Virus record (IMG/VR): IMGVR_UViG_3300032333_000201
Coordinates: 1-34,546 of that record
Direction: 5' to 3' (one strand)
Origin: a virus
DNA length: 34,546 bases
The notes beneath the pieces were generated by a model. It did no database searches. It saw only the letters and a list, made by a program, of their open reading frames with translations, and was not told the origin of the DNA. Each line of letters opens with the position of its first letter. The first letter of the stretch is position 1. The position numbers were made by a program, and so were the translations under genes. Of the stretch, positions 21,946 through 30,797 are shown piece after piece.

Positions 21946-22362
21946 ATGAGCAAAGATACATCATCACCCGACACAGAACATGAGCTATTCGACCTTTGCA
22001 AGAAGGTGTATGAGCTGACTGGGTGGGACAATATCACACTAGATTACTACTTACGACTACACAAACCGACCAAACAGATAGTAAAAGTGAGCCGTTTTAG
22101 TTATGACGCAGACTCATACCGATACAGAAACAGCCCCGAGACAGCACGATTTAGAGAAGAAAATGAGGTCGTAATTCTCTATACCTCAGACTACCTACTA
22201 GAGAAGCTACCACGGTACGAGATAGTTGACAATGGTGTAATGGCGACAGCGAGCTTCTACGACTCTGATAAAGATGCCTGGTACTACGGAGACGATAGGA
22301 CTGCCCTCAAAGCCCTCCTCAAGCTCGTTATAGCCCTAGAGAAAGCAGGAGTTGAACTATGA
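21946..22362 (+). CDS. Early protein of unknown function
   Basis: 138 aa, mixed alpha/beta, rich in Y and D, with ribosome binding site GAGGAGGAG. C-terminal helix RTALKALLKLVIALEKAGVE. Resembles small phage proteins that regulate or modify host processes only in size and location; no family recognised. Overlaps the next gene by ATGA. Confidence 0.65.
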   Translation: MSKDTSSPDTEHELFDLCKKVYELTGWDNITLDYYLRLHKPTKQIVKVSRFSYDADSYRYRNSPETARFREENEVVILYTSDYLLEKLPRYEIVDNGVMATASFYDSDKDAWYYGDDRTALKALLKLVIALEKAGVEL

Positions 22363-22676
22363 CATCACCCACCGAGAACACAGAAGAGCTGAAAAAAGCC
22401 ATTACAAAACTTCTCAGAGATTGTGGCGTATGCAAATGCGGAAGGCATACTGACTCAACAAACTTTGCTTACCACATCTGTATTGAACAGGGCTTGAGGT
22501 TCAAGATACTAGAAGAAATCGAAGCCTATACCGACCAAGCAGTCCAGGCCTTCGGAAAGAAGGTGCTGAAAGAACAGGATACAGCCGACAGTATTGAAAG
22601 AGAAAACAATACGGGATATGCAGTCATGGTCGTTCCTGTATCAGTTATAACCTCGCTAATGAAGGATAAGGCATGA
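22359..22676 (+). CDS. Early Cys/His-containing protein
   Basis: 105 aa starting MTSPTENTEE. CGVCKCGRHTDSTNFAYHIC could form a small zinc site; a long helix follows. Coupled to both neighbours by ATGA overlaps. Function unknown. Confidence 0.65.
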   Translation: MTSPTENTEELKKAITKLLRDCGVCKCGRHTDSTNFAYHICIEQGLRFKILEEIEAYTDQAVQAFGKKVLKEQDTADSIERENNTGYAVMVVPVSVITSLMKDKA

Positions 22677-22900
22677 AACCCACCGCCCGCATCGTCAATA
22701 CTAAAGACAAAGGACTATGGTTATTTGTGAACAAACCGGATAACACCGACGACCTGAGTGAACATTTCAAAAAGGCCCTCGATGTCGATGACTCGATTGG
22801 TTCCGTAGCCTACGCAATCCTACCGGAGGAGGTTGAGGCGATCAGGGACGCTTGCCAGGAGTGGTTGGAGGGGAAACGTAAGGGAGGTAAAACCAAATGA
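22673..22900 (+). CDS. Early small protein, unknown
   Basis: 75 aa with a short beta start (PTARIVNTKDKGLWLFVNK), an acidic middle and a basic helical end (EWLEGKRKGGKTK). ATGA overlap with the upstream gene. Its last codons supply GGGAGG for the ORF remnant at 22897. Confidence 0.65.
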   Translation: MKPTARIVNTKDKGLWLFVNKPDNTDDLSEHFKKALDVDDSIGSVAYAILPEEVEAIRDACQEWLEGKRKGGKTK

Positions 22901-22935
22901 CCCAGCCTAACCAGAGTGAGCTCGACAATGTTTGA
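22897..22935 (+). pseudogene. Truncated copy of the 21503 gene start
   Basis: The first 26 bases equal the start of the 21503 gene, including MTQPNQSEL, but the frame stops after 12 codons. An overlapping ATG at 22928 opens a 17-codon ORF (MFDSYLSDLVSEVEPEE) to 22981. It reads as a deletion remnant of a duplicated cassette. The rest of 22982-23029 holds no gene. Confidence 0.6.
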
Positions 22936-23029
22936 CAGCTACCTAAGTGATCTGGTGAGTGAGGTTGAGCCAGAGGAATAGAAAGTCGTAGTTTCCCGCT
23001 TTAGTAACTATGCAGAGCCATAATCACTG

Positions 23030-23038
23030 TGGTATATT
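23030..23038 (+). promoter_or_regulatory. Extended -10 of terminase operon, leaderless spacing
   Basis: TGG-TATATT (TATATT 23033-23038), followed by six bases and the ATG at 23045. No ribosome binding site precedes either candidate ATG, so the message probably begins at or next to the start codon. Confidence 0.55.
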
Positions 23039-23044
23039 ATGAGC

Positions 23045-23545
23045 ATGAATAAAGTAGGTATAACACCTCAAGACTCTAAGGAAACAGCTATCGGTAGACC
23101 TACAAAATACACACAAGAGCTAGCTGACGCGATATGTGAACAGCTTGCATTGGGTATATCTATGCGTACCGTCTCAAGGGATGAATCATTACCAGCGATG
23201 TCAACTATGTTCAAGTGGCTCAGAGAGAACAAAGAGTTTTCGGAGCAATACGAGAAAGCTAAACAAGAGTCAACTGATGCTATGGCAGAAGATATTCTTG
23301 ATATAGCTGATAACGGCACTAATGATTGGATTGAGCGCGAGAACAAAAATGGTGGCACTTATGAAGTCGTCAATAATGACGTTATACAGAGGTCACGCCT
23401 TCGTGTTGATACCCGCAAATGGCTCATGGCGAAGATGAAGCCAAAGAAGTACGGTGATCATATAGACGTTACGAGCGGTGGAGAAAGGGTAAACCCATAC
23501 GCAGGGCTTACAATCGATGAACTCAAGAAATTAGCAGGTGAATAA
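23045..23545 (+). CDS. terS: Terminase small subunit
   Basis: 166 aa. GRPTKYTQELADAICEQLAL followed by TVSRDESLPAMSTMFKWL is the helix-turn-helix opening of this terminase small-subunit family. The middle is helical (ESTDAMAEDILDIAD), and QRSRLRVDTRKWLMAKMKPKKYGD is the conserved C-terminal signature. It recognises the packaging site and regulates the large subunit, which is encoded 110 bp downstream. An alternative ATG at 23039 adds two residues; the -10 spacing favours 23045. Confidence 0.85.
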   Translation: MNKVGITPQDSKETAIGRPTKYTQELADAICEQLALGISMRTVSRDESLPAMSTMFKWLRENKEFSEQYEKAKQESTDAMAEDILDIADNGTNDWIERENKNGGTYEVVNNDVIQRSRLRVDTRKWLMAKMKPKKYGDHIDVTSGGERVNPYAGLTIDELKKLAGE

Positions 23546-23552
23546 CCACATC

Positions 23553-23639
23553 ATGATATATCACAACAAAGAATGTGCTCAATGTGATGCCATTATGACG
23601 GCTTTATACAAATGTTTCATGAAATTGGGGATTAAGTAA
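23553..23639 (+). CDS. Possible 28-aa CxxC peptide
   Basis: MIYHNKECAQCDAIMTALYK onward, between the two terminase genes, with a possible CxxC metal site. No strong ribosome binding site. Kept only as a low-confidence possibility because it fills the gap. Confidence 0.25.
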   Translation: MIYHNKECAQCDAIMTALYKCFMKLGIK

Positions 23640-23656
23640 CGTCATGGATGATATAA

Positions 23657-25231
23657 ATGACTAATATACCTACTCAGGTAGCTGAATTGGCTAGACAAGA
23701 GCTTGACCGTCGCAGGGCTAGACAAGACCCTGTATTTTTCATTAAGAACTATCTAAAGACCTATGACCCACGCCCCGAGGCAGCGCCTCACCACCTAGAC
23801 TTTAACCTCTACCCATTCCAGGAACAATACGTTCTAGAGCTAGTTGATGCCATAAGGATAGGTTACGACCTATTTGACGAGAAGTCCCGCGACATGGGTG
23901 CATCATGGCTAGCCCTTGCGGTGCGTTTTTGGTTTTGGTGTACTGCCGATAGCTACCAGAGTTTGCTTGGTTCACGCAAAGAAGAATACGTTGACGACGG
24001 TACACTAAAGTCATTATTCCCAAAGATTGATTATTTCATCGAGCATATCAAAGACCCACTTCTCTTACCTAAAGGGTTTGACAAAAAGAAGCATCGCACC
24101 TATATGAAGCTAGTAAGCCCTGAGACTGGCAATACAATCACAGGTGAGTCTAGCAACAAAAACTTTTCACGCGCTGGGCGCTTTGATGATGTATTGTTTG
24201 ATGAGCTTGGGTTTTGGCCTGACGCACGTAGCTCATGGACTGCTGCAGGTGACGCGACGAGGTGTCGCCACGCCGTAACTACCCCACCAGATGAACCATC
24301 GTATGCTAAGAACCTGCGCTATTCTGGCAAGGTTAAGGTGCGTACATGGCACTGGCGCTTGCACCCCAACAAAGACAATGCGTGGTATGAATACGAAAAA
24401 ACCCGCCGTACCGAGGAAGAGGTGTTGCACGAGCTAGACATATCGTGGGAATACTCTGGTGTCGGTCGACCCTACCCAGAGGTTAATAATGTTCCTGTTG
24501 GTCAGTACGAATACAATCCGCGCATGCCTATCTATATATCTATTGACCTCGGGCTTGACGCTGTTGCCCTTGGGTACTACCAACCCATACCCAACTCAAA
24601 TAAAATACTCCTGCTAGATGCCTACGAAAGCTATGGACAAATAATAGATTGGTACGCCCCATTCTTCGGCAAGGATATAAACTCAGACTTTGTATACTCA
24701 CAGGACGATCTCGACTTTATAGATAAGGTTAAGTTATGGGGTAGTTTCGTATTCTATGGCGACCCATCGGGCAAATCTAAACACGTTGAGAGCAACATTA
24801 GTCCTTATGAGATACTACGGCATAAGTTTGGTATAAACGTACAAACGAACGACCAAGAGAATACCTGGACGGCTCGGCGCGATGCGGCAAAGCGTACCCT
24901 TATGAATCTGCAGATCAACGACACCCCACGCACTAAGTGGTTTATTGAGTGTATCGCCTCGGCTCGCTACCCAAAGAGAGAGGAAGATACCTCGCAATCC
25001 GTCACGCCCATCAACAAGCCTGTACACGACTGGACTTCACACCACCGCACCGAGCTAGAGTACTTTAGCGTTAATTATAATTCACAGGGTTCGGGCAACC
25101 CTAGCGACTACTACAGCTCTAGCCCAGAGTCACAATCTGCGCCAAGTGCAGCAATAGCTATCAATGGGATAGGCTTTAGTGATAGCCTAGATGCAATATT
25201 GAACCGAAATAGTGGGAGTGAAGAATGGTAA
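23657..25231 (+). CDS. terL: Terminase large subunit
   Basis: 524 aa. The ATPase has Walker A DEKSRDMGASW (residues 74-84) and Walker B VLFDE (179-183), with TTPPDEPS as a likely coupling segment. The nuclease domain has SIDLG (D296), YGDPS (D368) and DWTSHHRTELEYF (D457, H461), the three-acid pattern of the RNase H-like nuclease. It translocates DNA into the prohead and cuts it. Overlaps the next gene by seven bases. The C-terminal S/G-rich tail is poorly conserved in such proteins. Confidence 0.95.
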   Translation: MTNIPTQVAELARQELDRRRARQDPVFFIKNYLKTYDPRPEAAPHHLDFNLYPFQEQYVLELVDAIRIGYDLFDEKSRDMGASWLALAVRFWFWCTADSYQSLLGSRKEEYVDDGTLKSLFPKIDYFIEHIKDPLLLPKGFDKKKHRTYMKLVSPETGNTITGESSNKNFSRAGRFDDVLFDELGFWPDARSSWTAAGDATRCRHAVTTPPDEPSYAKNLRYSGKVKVRTWHWRLHPNKDNAWYEYEKTRRTEEEVLHELDISWEYSGVGRPYPEVNNVPVGQYEYNPRMPIYISIDLGLDAVALGYYQPIPNSNKILLLDAYESYGQIIDWYAPFFGKDINSDFVYSQDDLDFIDKVKLWGSFVFYGDPSGKSKHVESNISPYEILRHKFGINVQTNDQENTWTARRDAAKRTLMNLQINDTPRTKWFIECIASARYPKREEDTSQSVTPINKPVHDWTSHHRTELEYFSVNYNSQGSGNPSDYYSSSPESQSAPSAAIAINGIGFSDSLDAILNRNSGSEEW

Positions 25232-25500
25232 ACCAAGAGCCGATAATACTAGACAATGCCCGGTTCACGACATTGATTGTCGACCCTACGATTGTTAAGG
25301 AAGAGGTCAAGGTACACTGTATCTATTGTGGCCACTGGCTCATGAGCATGAACCGCAAGTTTGCCGTTGCGGCTGACGGTTACCAGCCATTCGGAACGGA
25401 AGTACCTTTGAACGTGTTTAGGGTGACAAGGGTGTGTGGTGTTTGCCGTCCGAAGCACTATTACATAATTTATTTCGATGGGGTTGGGGTTGGATTATGA
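25225..25500 (+). CDS. Small zinc-ribbon-like protein
   Basis: 91 aa with HCIYCGHW and RVCGVCRPKHY, two CxxC pairs about 50 residues apart, likely a zinc ribbon. It lies between terL and the portal gene in the packaging block. Its stop overlaps the promoter of the portal gene. Function unknown. Confidence 0.7.
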   Translation: MVNQEPIILDNARFTTLIVDPTIVKEEVKVHCIYCGHWLMSMNRKFAVAADGYQPFGTEVPLNVFRVTRVCGVCRPKHYYIIYFDGVGVGL

Positions 25501-25540
25501 TATACTTAACCCAAAGGCCAGAGCTTACTTCTGGCTATTT
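25498..25540 (+). promoter_or_regulatory. Late promoter with 5'-terminal stem-loop
   Basis: Extended -10 TGA-TATACT (25501-25506). After TAACCC the RNA starts near AAAGGCCAGAGC. The stem is GCCAGA (25517-25522) with TCTGGC (25530-25535), then TATTTTAT. The portal start follows at 25561. Same GCCAGAGCU core as the other late leaders. The TGA of the -10 is also the stop of the upstream gene. Confidence 0.7.
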
Positions 25541-25560
25541 TATATAGGAAAAATCTGTAT

Positions 25561-27594
25561 ATGCAAGACGACTCAATGGCTAGGTATAGGGAAGACACAA
25601 AAGTAGATGCACTCGACAATCAAGAGGGTATTGCTGAATCGTATAGCGCATTTGCGCTAGACCTTAGTGACGAAGCTATAACCAGGGTACTCAATGAACG
25701 AATTAACGATAGTCGAACATTCTGGGACGATTCATCGTCTTTTAACCTAAAAAGCCGCAGGGAGCGCAACAACCGCTTTGTGACCGGCGATCAGTGGTAT
25801 GATTCTAGTGTTGTATCAAATGGCTCACCATACACACAGAACGAGATATTTACCGCTGAACAGGTAGTGTCGGCCTATGTTACTGCCCGCCTAGCGGAAG
25901 TTGAAGTATATCCATCGCAGGATACACCAGAATCACGACGCCTGGCCTCTAATGTATCGGGGCTATTACGATACCATTCAGAAAACCATAACCTACAGGG
26001 TATATTGTGCAATGTGGTGCTTTCGATGCTCAACAACTATGTAGGTATTATTGAACTGGAATGGGACGAAAATTGTGGTACGAATGGCGATATTAAGCCT
26101 AGCTTTATTACGCCCCGCAACGCCATCGTGGATAAGCGAGCTGAACAATCAAAAAACCCCGCATTCTTCTCCCGCAATCGACAGAATACCGCCGAAGAGC
26201 TTATCGCAATGTTCCCGAAAGCCGCTGCCAAGATTAAGGACAAGGTACAGGACAAGCTGCAGTCACCTATCACCTGGCGCAAAGTTTACGTCACTGTGTA
26301 TATTGAGGGCAAACCAACCGAAGCGGTTGTCGCTTACTTTGACGATGTAGTGCTAGCTAAAAATAAGACGCCCGACTGGATATATGATGAAGATGTCGAG
26401 GGCGCTACCAACTACTTGCCACAGCCAAGCAAACCCATCGTGCCGTTCAACTATATCAACGATGGCTCACACTGGATTGACCGCTATGGCCCTATTGACC
26501 AGGTGATACCGCTACAAAAGATGATTAACCGCATCGGTAGGCAAATCCAAAAAGGTATTGCCCATGCCTCGCCAGTCCTGGTGTTTAATCAAAAAGCCCT
26601 ACCAAAGCCCGCAGCCGATCAGATAAAGGGCGAGCCGTGGGAAAAGATACTCGTTGACGCCCAGGACGTTCGTAGCGCATACGGCGTGATACAGGCCGAC
26701 CAGATACCCGCGTTTGTAATTAACGAGATACAGCGTCTTGCATCGTCACTACACGAGATCTTTGGAACACCGCCACAGCTCAGGGGTGAGTCGAATAACA
26801 ACCAGACGGCCACACAAGACCTTATGGCGCGTAACCAGGCACAGGGTCGACAGGACTTACTTGTTAGGGCTGTTGACCGTGGTCTGGATGACTATTTCAA
26901 TAAGCTATTGCACATGGTTAAGGTCTACTATACCGAAGATCATTACGTGTCGGTATTGGGCGAAGATGGACGCTATGACTTCTTCGCCATCAATCGTGAC
27001 GATATTGAAGATGGTGTTAAGGTTCGCGTCAAAGCTGGCTCTACCCTCCCTATGGATAAATCACGACTACAGCAAGTTGCTATGGAGTTGGCCGGTATGG
27101 GTAAAATATCCCTACTATCCCTCTATGAGTTCCTTGACGTACCGAACCCAGGCAAGCATGTTGAACGTGTACTTAAAGAGCAAATCGATCCTGTTACGAC
27201 TATCGAGGATATTAAAAACGATGAGCAAGACGGTAATGCAGTCGAGGACTATGAACTTATCAAGCAAGGTCAAGAAGTCCAGCCAAGGGACGATGTCGAT
27301 ACTCGTCACATTAAAACACACAAAAAGCAACTACTTTCAAATGACTTCACCACGCTACCAGTCGAGGTACAGAGCGCATTCAAGAACCACCTACAGGCTG
27401 AACTCGACAAACTAATGGCCATTAACAACCTTACACAAGACGATTTATATCCACAACCAGAGCAAACCGGTATTGATGCTGGCATCTCCATACCAGACGC
27501 TATGGCCCAACCAGAGGGCGCACCTAGTGCTGGCGCAGCACCATTACCACCACCAGAAGCCCCAGCTAGTCTACCGTTACCACCTGTAATGTGA
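25561..27594 (+). CDS. Portal protein
   Basis: 677 aa. Typical P22-like portal order: N-terminal helical arm, RRERNNRFVTGDQW (about residue 80), a beta clip and wing, and then the long helices before GTPPQLRGESNNNQTATQDL (about residue 410). That motif marks the tunnel-loop region of podovirus portals. The C-terminal extension is disordered and P/A-rich. It forms the dodecameric channel for DNA entry and the joining point of the tail. It follows terL and precedes scaffold and capsid genes. ATG 25576 is an alternative start. Confidence 0.85.
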   Translation: MQDDSMARYREDTKVDALDNQEGIAESYSAFALDLSDEAITRVLNERINDSRTFWDDSSSFNLKSRRERNNRFVTGDQWYDSSVVSNGSPYTQNEIFTAEQVVSAYVTARLAEVEVYPSQDTPESRRLASNVSGLLRYHSENHNLQGILCNVVLSMLNNYVGIIELEWDENCGTNGDIKPSFITPRNAIVDKRAEQSKNPAFFSRNRQNTAEELIAMFPKAAAKIKDKVQDKLQSPITWRKVYVTVYIEGKPTEAVVAYFDDVVLAKNKTPDWIYDEDVEGATNYLPQPSKPIVPFNYINDGSHWIDRYGPIDQVIPLQKMINRIGRQIQKGIAHASPVLVFNQKALPKPAADQIKGEPWEKILVDAQDVRSAYGVIQADQIPAFVINEIQRLASSLHEIFGTPPQLRGESNNNQTATQDLMARNQAQGRQDLLVRAVDRGLDDYFNKLLHMVKVYYTEDHYVSVLGEDGRYDFFAINRDDIEDGVKVRVKAGSTLPMDKSRLQQVAMELAGMGKISLLSLYEFLDVPNPGKHVERVLKEQIDPVTTIEDIKNDEQDGNAVEDYELIKQGQEVQPRDDVDTRHIKTHKKQLLSNDFTTLPVEVQSAFKNHLQAELDKLMAINNLTQDDLYPQPEQTGIDAGISIPDAMAQPEGAPSAGAAPLPPPEAPASLPLPPVM

Positions 27595-27600
27595 TACAAT
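27592..27600 (+). promoter_or_regulatory. Extended -10 promoter before scaffold gene
   Basis: TGA-TACAAT (TACAAT 27595-27600) overlaps the portal stop codon. A plain leader with AGGGAGC leads to the ATG at 27628. No hairpin follows, so this is the exception among the late promoters. Confidence 0.6.
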
Positions 27601-27627
27601 CAAGTTAATTTAATAGGGAGCTTGTGA

Positions 27628-28638
27628 ATGCCAGGATTAGATCAAGAAGTGGACGCTATTATCGCTGAAGAGGGTTTAACAAATGATAACTCTGCTACCG
27701 AAGAACCAGTAGCGATAGATAATACAACTAACACCCCGATCGTCGAAGACGATAATAAACCAGTCGAACCACCAGTTGTTGACGACAAAGACGATGTTGT
27801 CGATAAACCCGACATACCCCCTACCGAACCTGTAGTCGAGTCGTCTATCACTGATACGCCGGACACTAGCGCCACCGAAACAGTGCAAGAGGCTAAGACA
27901 TTCCTAGACAACCTGAATCTGTCTATTGATGATGTTGTGCAACAAGATGGGAGTATCAAACCATTTGAGGATGTTATCCCAGCTGGTCAGTACCTAGTTT
28001 CACAGCTCACCCCAGTAAAAGTTGTTGACGACACCGGTAAAACACATGAGTTCTTACTACTTGACGACGTTGAAAAGGCGTTCCCTGATGGCTTTAAAGC
28101 TAAGAACAACATCGAACAGCTCAAGTTTGAAAAGGGCATTATGGCCAACGAGCAAGCCTTTGATAATGCAGTTAAGACGTACAACGGCGCTAAAGAGACA
28201 TACACCAAAGAGACAAGTGCTATTGCACAGGCTCAGTCAGATAACGCACGACTTCGTTCTGAGTATACCGCTATGGCTGATGCTGGACTCGTGCCAAAGA
28301 TTGATGGCGACCCTAACGATCCTAAGTTCTTAGAGAGTGCCGCCGTTAAAGAACTGAATGCCATTCTTAACTATATGGAAACGAAGAACAAGGAATTGTC
28401 TAGCAAGGGCCTAGGTACAGTTACAAGCCTCTATGTCGCCAAGCAACTTATGCAGATTGAGGGTGAGAAAGTGCAAAAAGATGATAAAAAACAGTCTATC
28501 ATCAACGAGCGCAAAGAGGTGGCTAGCTTAACAAATGCCCCATCATCGACCGATATTAATAAGCCAAAGCCAAATAATAATAACATTCCGCTCAGTCGTT
28601 TGGCTGATATGATAATCCAAGAAGAGGGCCTACGATGA
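27628..28638 (+). CDS. Scaffolding-like protein
   Basis: 336 aa. The first 90 residues are acidic, D/P/T-rich and disordered (EDDNKPVEPPVVDDKDDVVD). The rest is mostly helical, ending with a short helix (LSRLADMIIQEEGLR). Position between portal and major capsid gene, low complexity and charge agree with a scaffold that directs prohead assembly and then leaves. Sequence alone is not diagnostic. Confidence 0.65.
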   Translation: MPGLDQEVDAIIAEEGLTNDNSATEEPVAIDNTTNTPIVEDDNKPVEPPVVDDKDDVVDKPDIPPTEPVVESSITDTPDTSATETVQEAKTFLDNLNLSIDDVVQQDGSIKPFEDVIPAGQYLVSQLTPVKVVDDTGKTHEFLLLDDVEKAFPDGFKAKNNIEQLKFEKGIMANEQAFDNAVKTYNGAKETYTKETSAIAQAQSDNARLRSEYTAMADAGLVPKIDGDPNDPKFLESAAVKELNAILNYMETKNKELSSKGLGTVTSLYVAKQLMQIEGEKVQKDDKKQSIINERKEVASLTNAPSSTDINKPKPNNNNIPLSRLADMIIQEEGLR

Positions 28639-28841
28639 ATCCACAAGTAACATTAGTTTTAGCTATCCTAGTCAACAAAAAAATACTATCCGAACATGAA
28701 GCCAAGTTATTATCTAGGCGATTGTCTCATACATCAGTGACGGCTGATGTTAAGGAAATGCTTAAAAAAGTTGACGATGCTCTACAAGAATTAACCCCAG
28801 AGATTAAGACTATAGACGCAAATGATCTCATAAATAAATAG
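28635..28841 (+). CDS. Small helical protein between scaffold and capsid genes
   Basis: 68 aa, ATGA overlap with the scaffold gene. A hydrophobic N-terminal helix (NPQVTLVLAILVNKKIL) and a charged helical rest. It could be a head-assembly accessory; no family recognised. Confidence 0.65.
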   Translation: MNPQVTLVLAILVNKKILSEHEAKLLSRRLSHTSVTADVKEMLKKVDDALQELTPEIKTIDANDLINK

Positions 28842-28863
28842 TTTGTTGTATACAAGTCGTCGG

Positions 28864-28910
28864 TATGCTATTATTAGCTAGAGAAGACCCGAGTCGCGTG
28901 GTCTTTTTTT
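28864..28910 (+). promoter_or_regulatory. Capsid-gene promoter with 5'-terminal stem-loop and U tract
   Basis: TATGC-TATTAT (TATTAT 28869-28874). Within nine bases the stem AAGACC (28884-28889) with GGTCTT (28900-28905) is followed by TTTTT and then AAAGGAGCAAAAGGA before the ATG at 28936. The loop sequence differs from the GCCAGAGCU copies, but position and U tract are the same, so structure rather than sequence is kept. Confidence 0.75.
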
Positions 28911-28935
28911 ATTTATAATAAAAGGAGCAAAAGGA

Positions 28936-30015
28936 ATGGTATTCAACAACAGAATCACCGACATAACGTACAACAAAATTCTCCCGAAAGTTGTTGATAC
29001 GAAGAATGATGGAAACGTTGCAACTGCACGTGTCCTCGGAGTCCAACTAGGTCGTACATGGTCTGGCCACGTACTCAACCAAACAATACAAATCGATAAC
29101 GACTCAACTGGCGGCGCTTTCGACGGCCTCGATCAGTTCTCGACTGCACAAACCAACAATACTAAGCAACTTAGCTGGTACGTTAAAGGTTACTACCAGT
29201 CGGTTGTCGCTTCTGGCATGGAGCAGGATGTTAATGCTGGCGAAGCTCAGTCTATCCGCTACTTAACGAGCATTATGGACAGGGCTAAGACTTCTATGCT
29301 TAACGGCGTAGGTGACTTGTTCTACAGTGTCGGTTCAGGTAAGAACTTTGACGGCTTCGGCCTTATCGCCGACGACTCAACTTCTACTAGTACATACGGT
29401 GGACTTGCTCGCGCTACTTACGGCGCAAACATCAACGCATACGTTGACGCAGCAGCTACACTAACATTTGAGGAAATCGCAACAGCCATCGATAGCTCAA
29501 GCGCCTCGGGTATCGAAATGGAACGACCAAACATCGGTTACATGACTCCAGCAGTATGGAGCATCTTTGAAAGTCTCCATTACGCAGCTGTCCAAGCTAA
29601 GTACGATTCAGTCGGACTAAGTGGCTACAGCACTATCAACGGTAACACACCTATCGGCCGTAGCGTACCCGCTACAGCACTACAGGGTGCTAGCGGTTTT
29701 GATAGCCTAAGCTTCCGCAAAATCCCATTTGTTGCTGACGACAAAGCTACCTCACAGACACTATTCCTTATCAACGAACACTACATGGAATTCCCAGTAC
29801 TTCGTTCAACAAGCAAGAGTGTTAAGAGCGTATCACCAAACCCAGAAGAGCAAGAGGGCTACTACAGCGAAGCGAAGCTCCCATCGAGCATTCAGTTCCG
29901 CGACATGATGGAATCTATCAACCAGTACGGTTCGGCAGGCTTCCTGATGATCATGGGTAACCTGATTCACCGTAATCCAAAACGTAACGCACGATTAACC
30001 GGAATCGTAGGATAA
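28936..30015 (+). CDS. Major capsid protein (HK97-like)
   Basis: 359 aa. RTWSGHVLNQTIQID near the N-terminus, a long spine-helix region around residues 175-225 (FEEIATAIDSSSASGIEMERPNIGYMTPAVW), and a C-terminal strand set (KIPFVADDKATSQTLFLINE) fit the HK97 fold of phage major capsid proteins. No scaffold fusion. Strong ribosome binding site AAAGGAGC. Expected to be the most abundant phage protein, agreeing with its private promoter. Confidence 0.85.
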   Translation: MVFNNRITDITYNKILPKVVDTKNDGNVATARVLGVQLGRTWSGHVLNQTIQIDNDSTGGAFDGLDQFSTAQTNNTKQLSWYVKGYYQSVVASGMEQDVNAGEAQSIRYLTSIMDRAKTSMLNGVGDLFYSVGSGKNFDGFGLIADDSTSTSTYGGLARATYGANINAYVDAAATLTFEEIATAIDSSSASGIEMERPNIGYMTPAVWSIFESLHYAAVQAKYDSVGLSGYSTINGNTPIGRSVPATALQGASGFDSLSFRKIPFVADDKATSQTLFLINEHYMEFPVLRSTSKSVKSVSPNPEEQEGYYSEAKLPSSIQFRDMMESINQYGSAGFLMIMGNLIHRNPKRNARLTGIVG

Positions 30016-30027
30016 GGAGAAGTTACA

Positions 30028-30744
30028 ATGTCACAAAACCTAATAGCAATCAACACACGAGAGACGAGTACAACCAAGCAGCACAACGTTGGTACTCGCT
30101 ATGTGGAGGGTAGAGACGATGATCAGAAGATTTATCGTTACACACTTGCTGGTGCATCTGCGCTTGACCCAGGTAAGTTGGTAGTCAACTCAGATGTTGA
30201 CTCAGATGTAGTCAACAAGACAGTTGCTCGCACATATGCAGCAGGCACTACTACGGTTATTATCGACTCAGCTGGTGCAGTTACAGCCGATGAATACGCA
30301 GGTGGTACGTTGACCATCAGCGACGCAACTGGCGAAGGTGTATCGTGCCGAGTATCTGGTAACACAGTACTAACCGGCGCAGGCGAACTCACTGTTTACC
30401 TGAAAGAACCAGTCCCAGTAGCGCTGACTATCGACGTCAGTGAAGCAACCCTACTCCGAAACCCTTGGTATGGTACTGTTATCTCAGCAACCGACCAGGC
30501 CGATCTCCCTGTAGGTGTTCCAAACGTCACTATTGCAGCAGGATCTTACGGCTGGGTACAAACTCGCGGTGAGTGTGCTGTACTTGCTGACGAAGCAGTA
30601 GCTAAGGGACTAGAACTTACTATCGGTACAGGCGTAGCTGGTGCGGTCGAAGCTGTCGACGCAGCTGGTGAGGCCAAAATTGGTACTGCGTACGAAGCAC
30701 TAGTTGACACTGAGTACCGAGCAGCTTACCTATCTATTGACTAA
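30028..30744 (+). CDS. Capsid decoration/head protein with GTGEG-type module
   Basis: 238 aa, A/T/V-rich. Residues about 70-125 (GTTTVIIDSAGAVTADEYAG and then ISDATGEGVSCRVSGNT) form a module like those in the 9868 fibre protein and in the adaptor. The C-terminal part (VAVLADEAVAKGLELTIGTG-like) resembles DUF2190-type phage capsid decoration proteins. It follows the capsid gene by 12 bp with AAGGAGAA. Probably coats the outer head. Confidence 0.65.
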   Translation: MSQNLIAINTRETSTTKQHNVGTRYVEGRDDDQKIYRYTLAGASALDPGKLVVNSDVDSDVVNKTVARTYAAGTTTVIIDSAGAVTADEYAGGTLTISDATGEGVSCRVSGNTVLTGAGELTVYLKEPVPVALTIDVSEATLLRNPWYGTVISATDQADLPVGVPNVTIAAGSYGWVQTRGECAVLADEAVAKGLELTIGTGVAGAVEAVDAAGEAKIGTAYEALVDTEYRAAYLSID

Positions 30745-30797
30745 TAACTCGCCTTTTACGGAGCGAAATAACTCCAGAAGGATAACAAGGAGAAAAC

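Noticed and set aside
23657-25231. Unusual Walker A (KSRDMGAS instead of GxxxxGK[ST]) in the large terminase as a novelty
   Set aside because: Deviant Walker A loops of this form are usual in large terminase subunits; Walker B and nuclease acids are intact.
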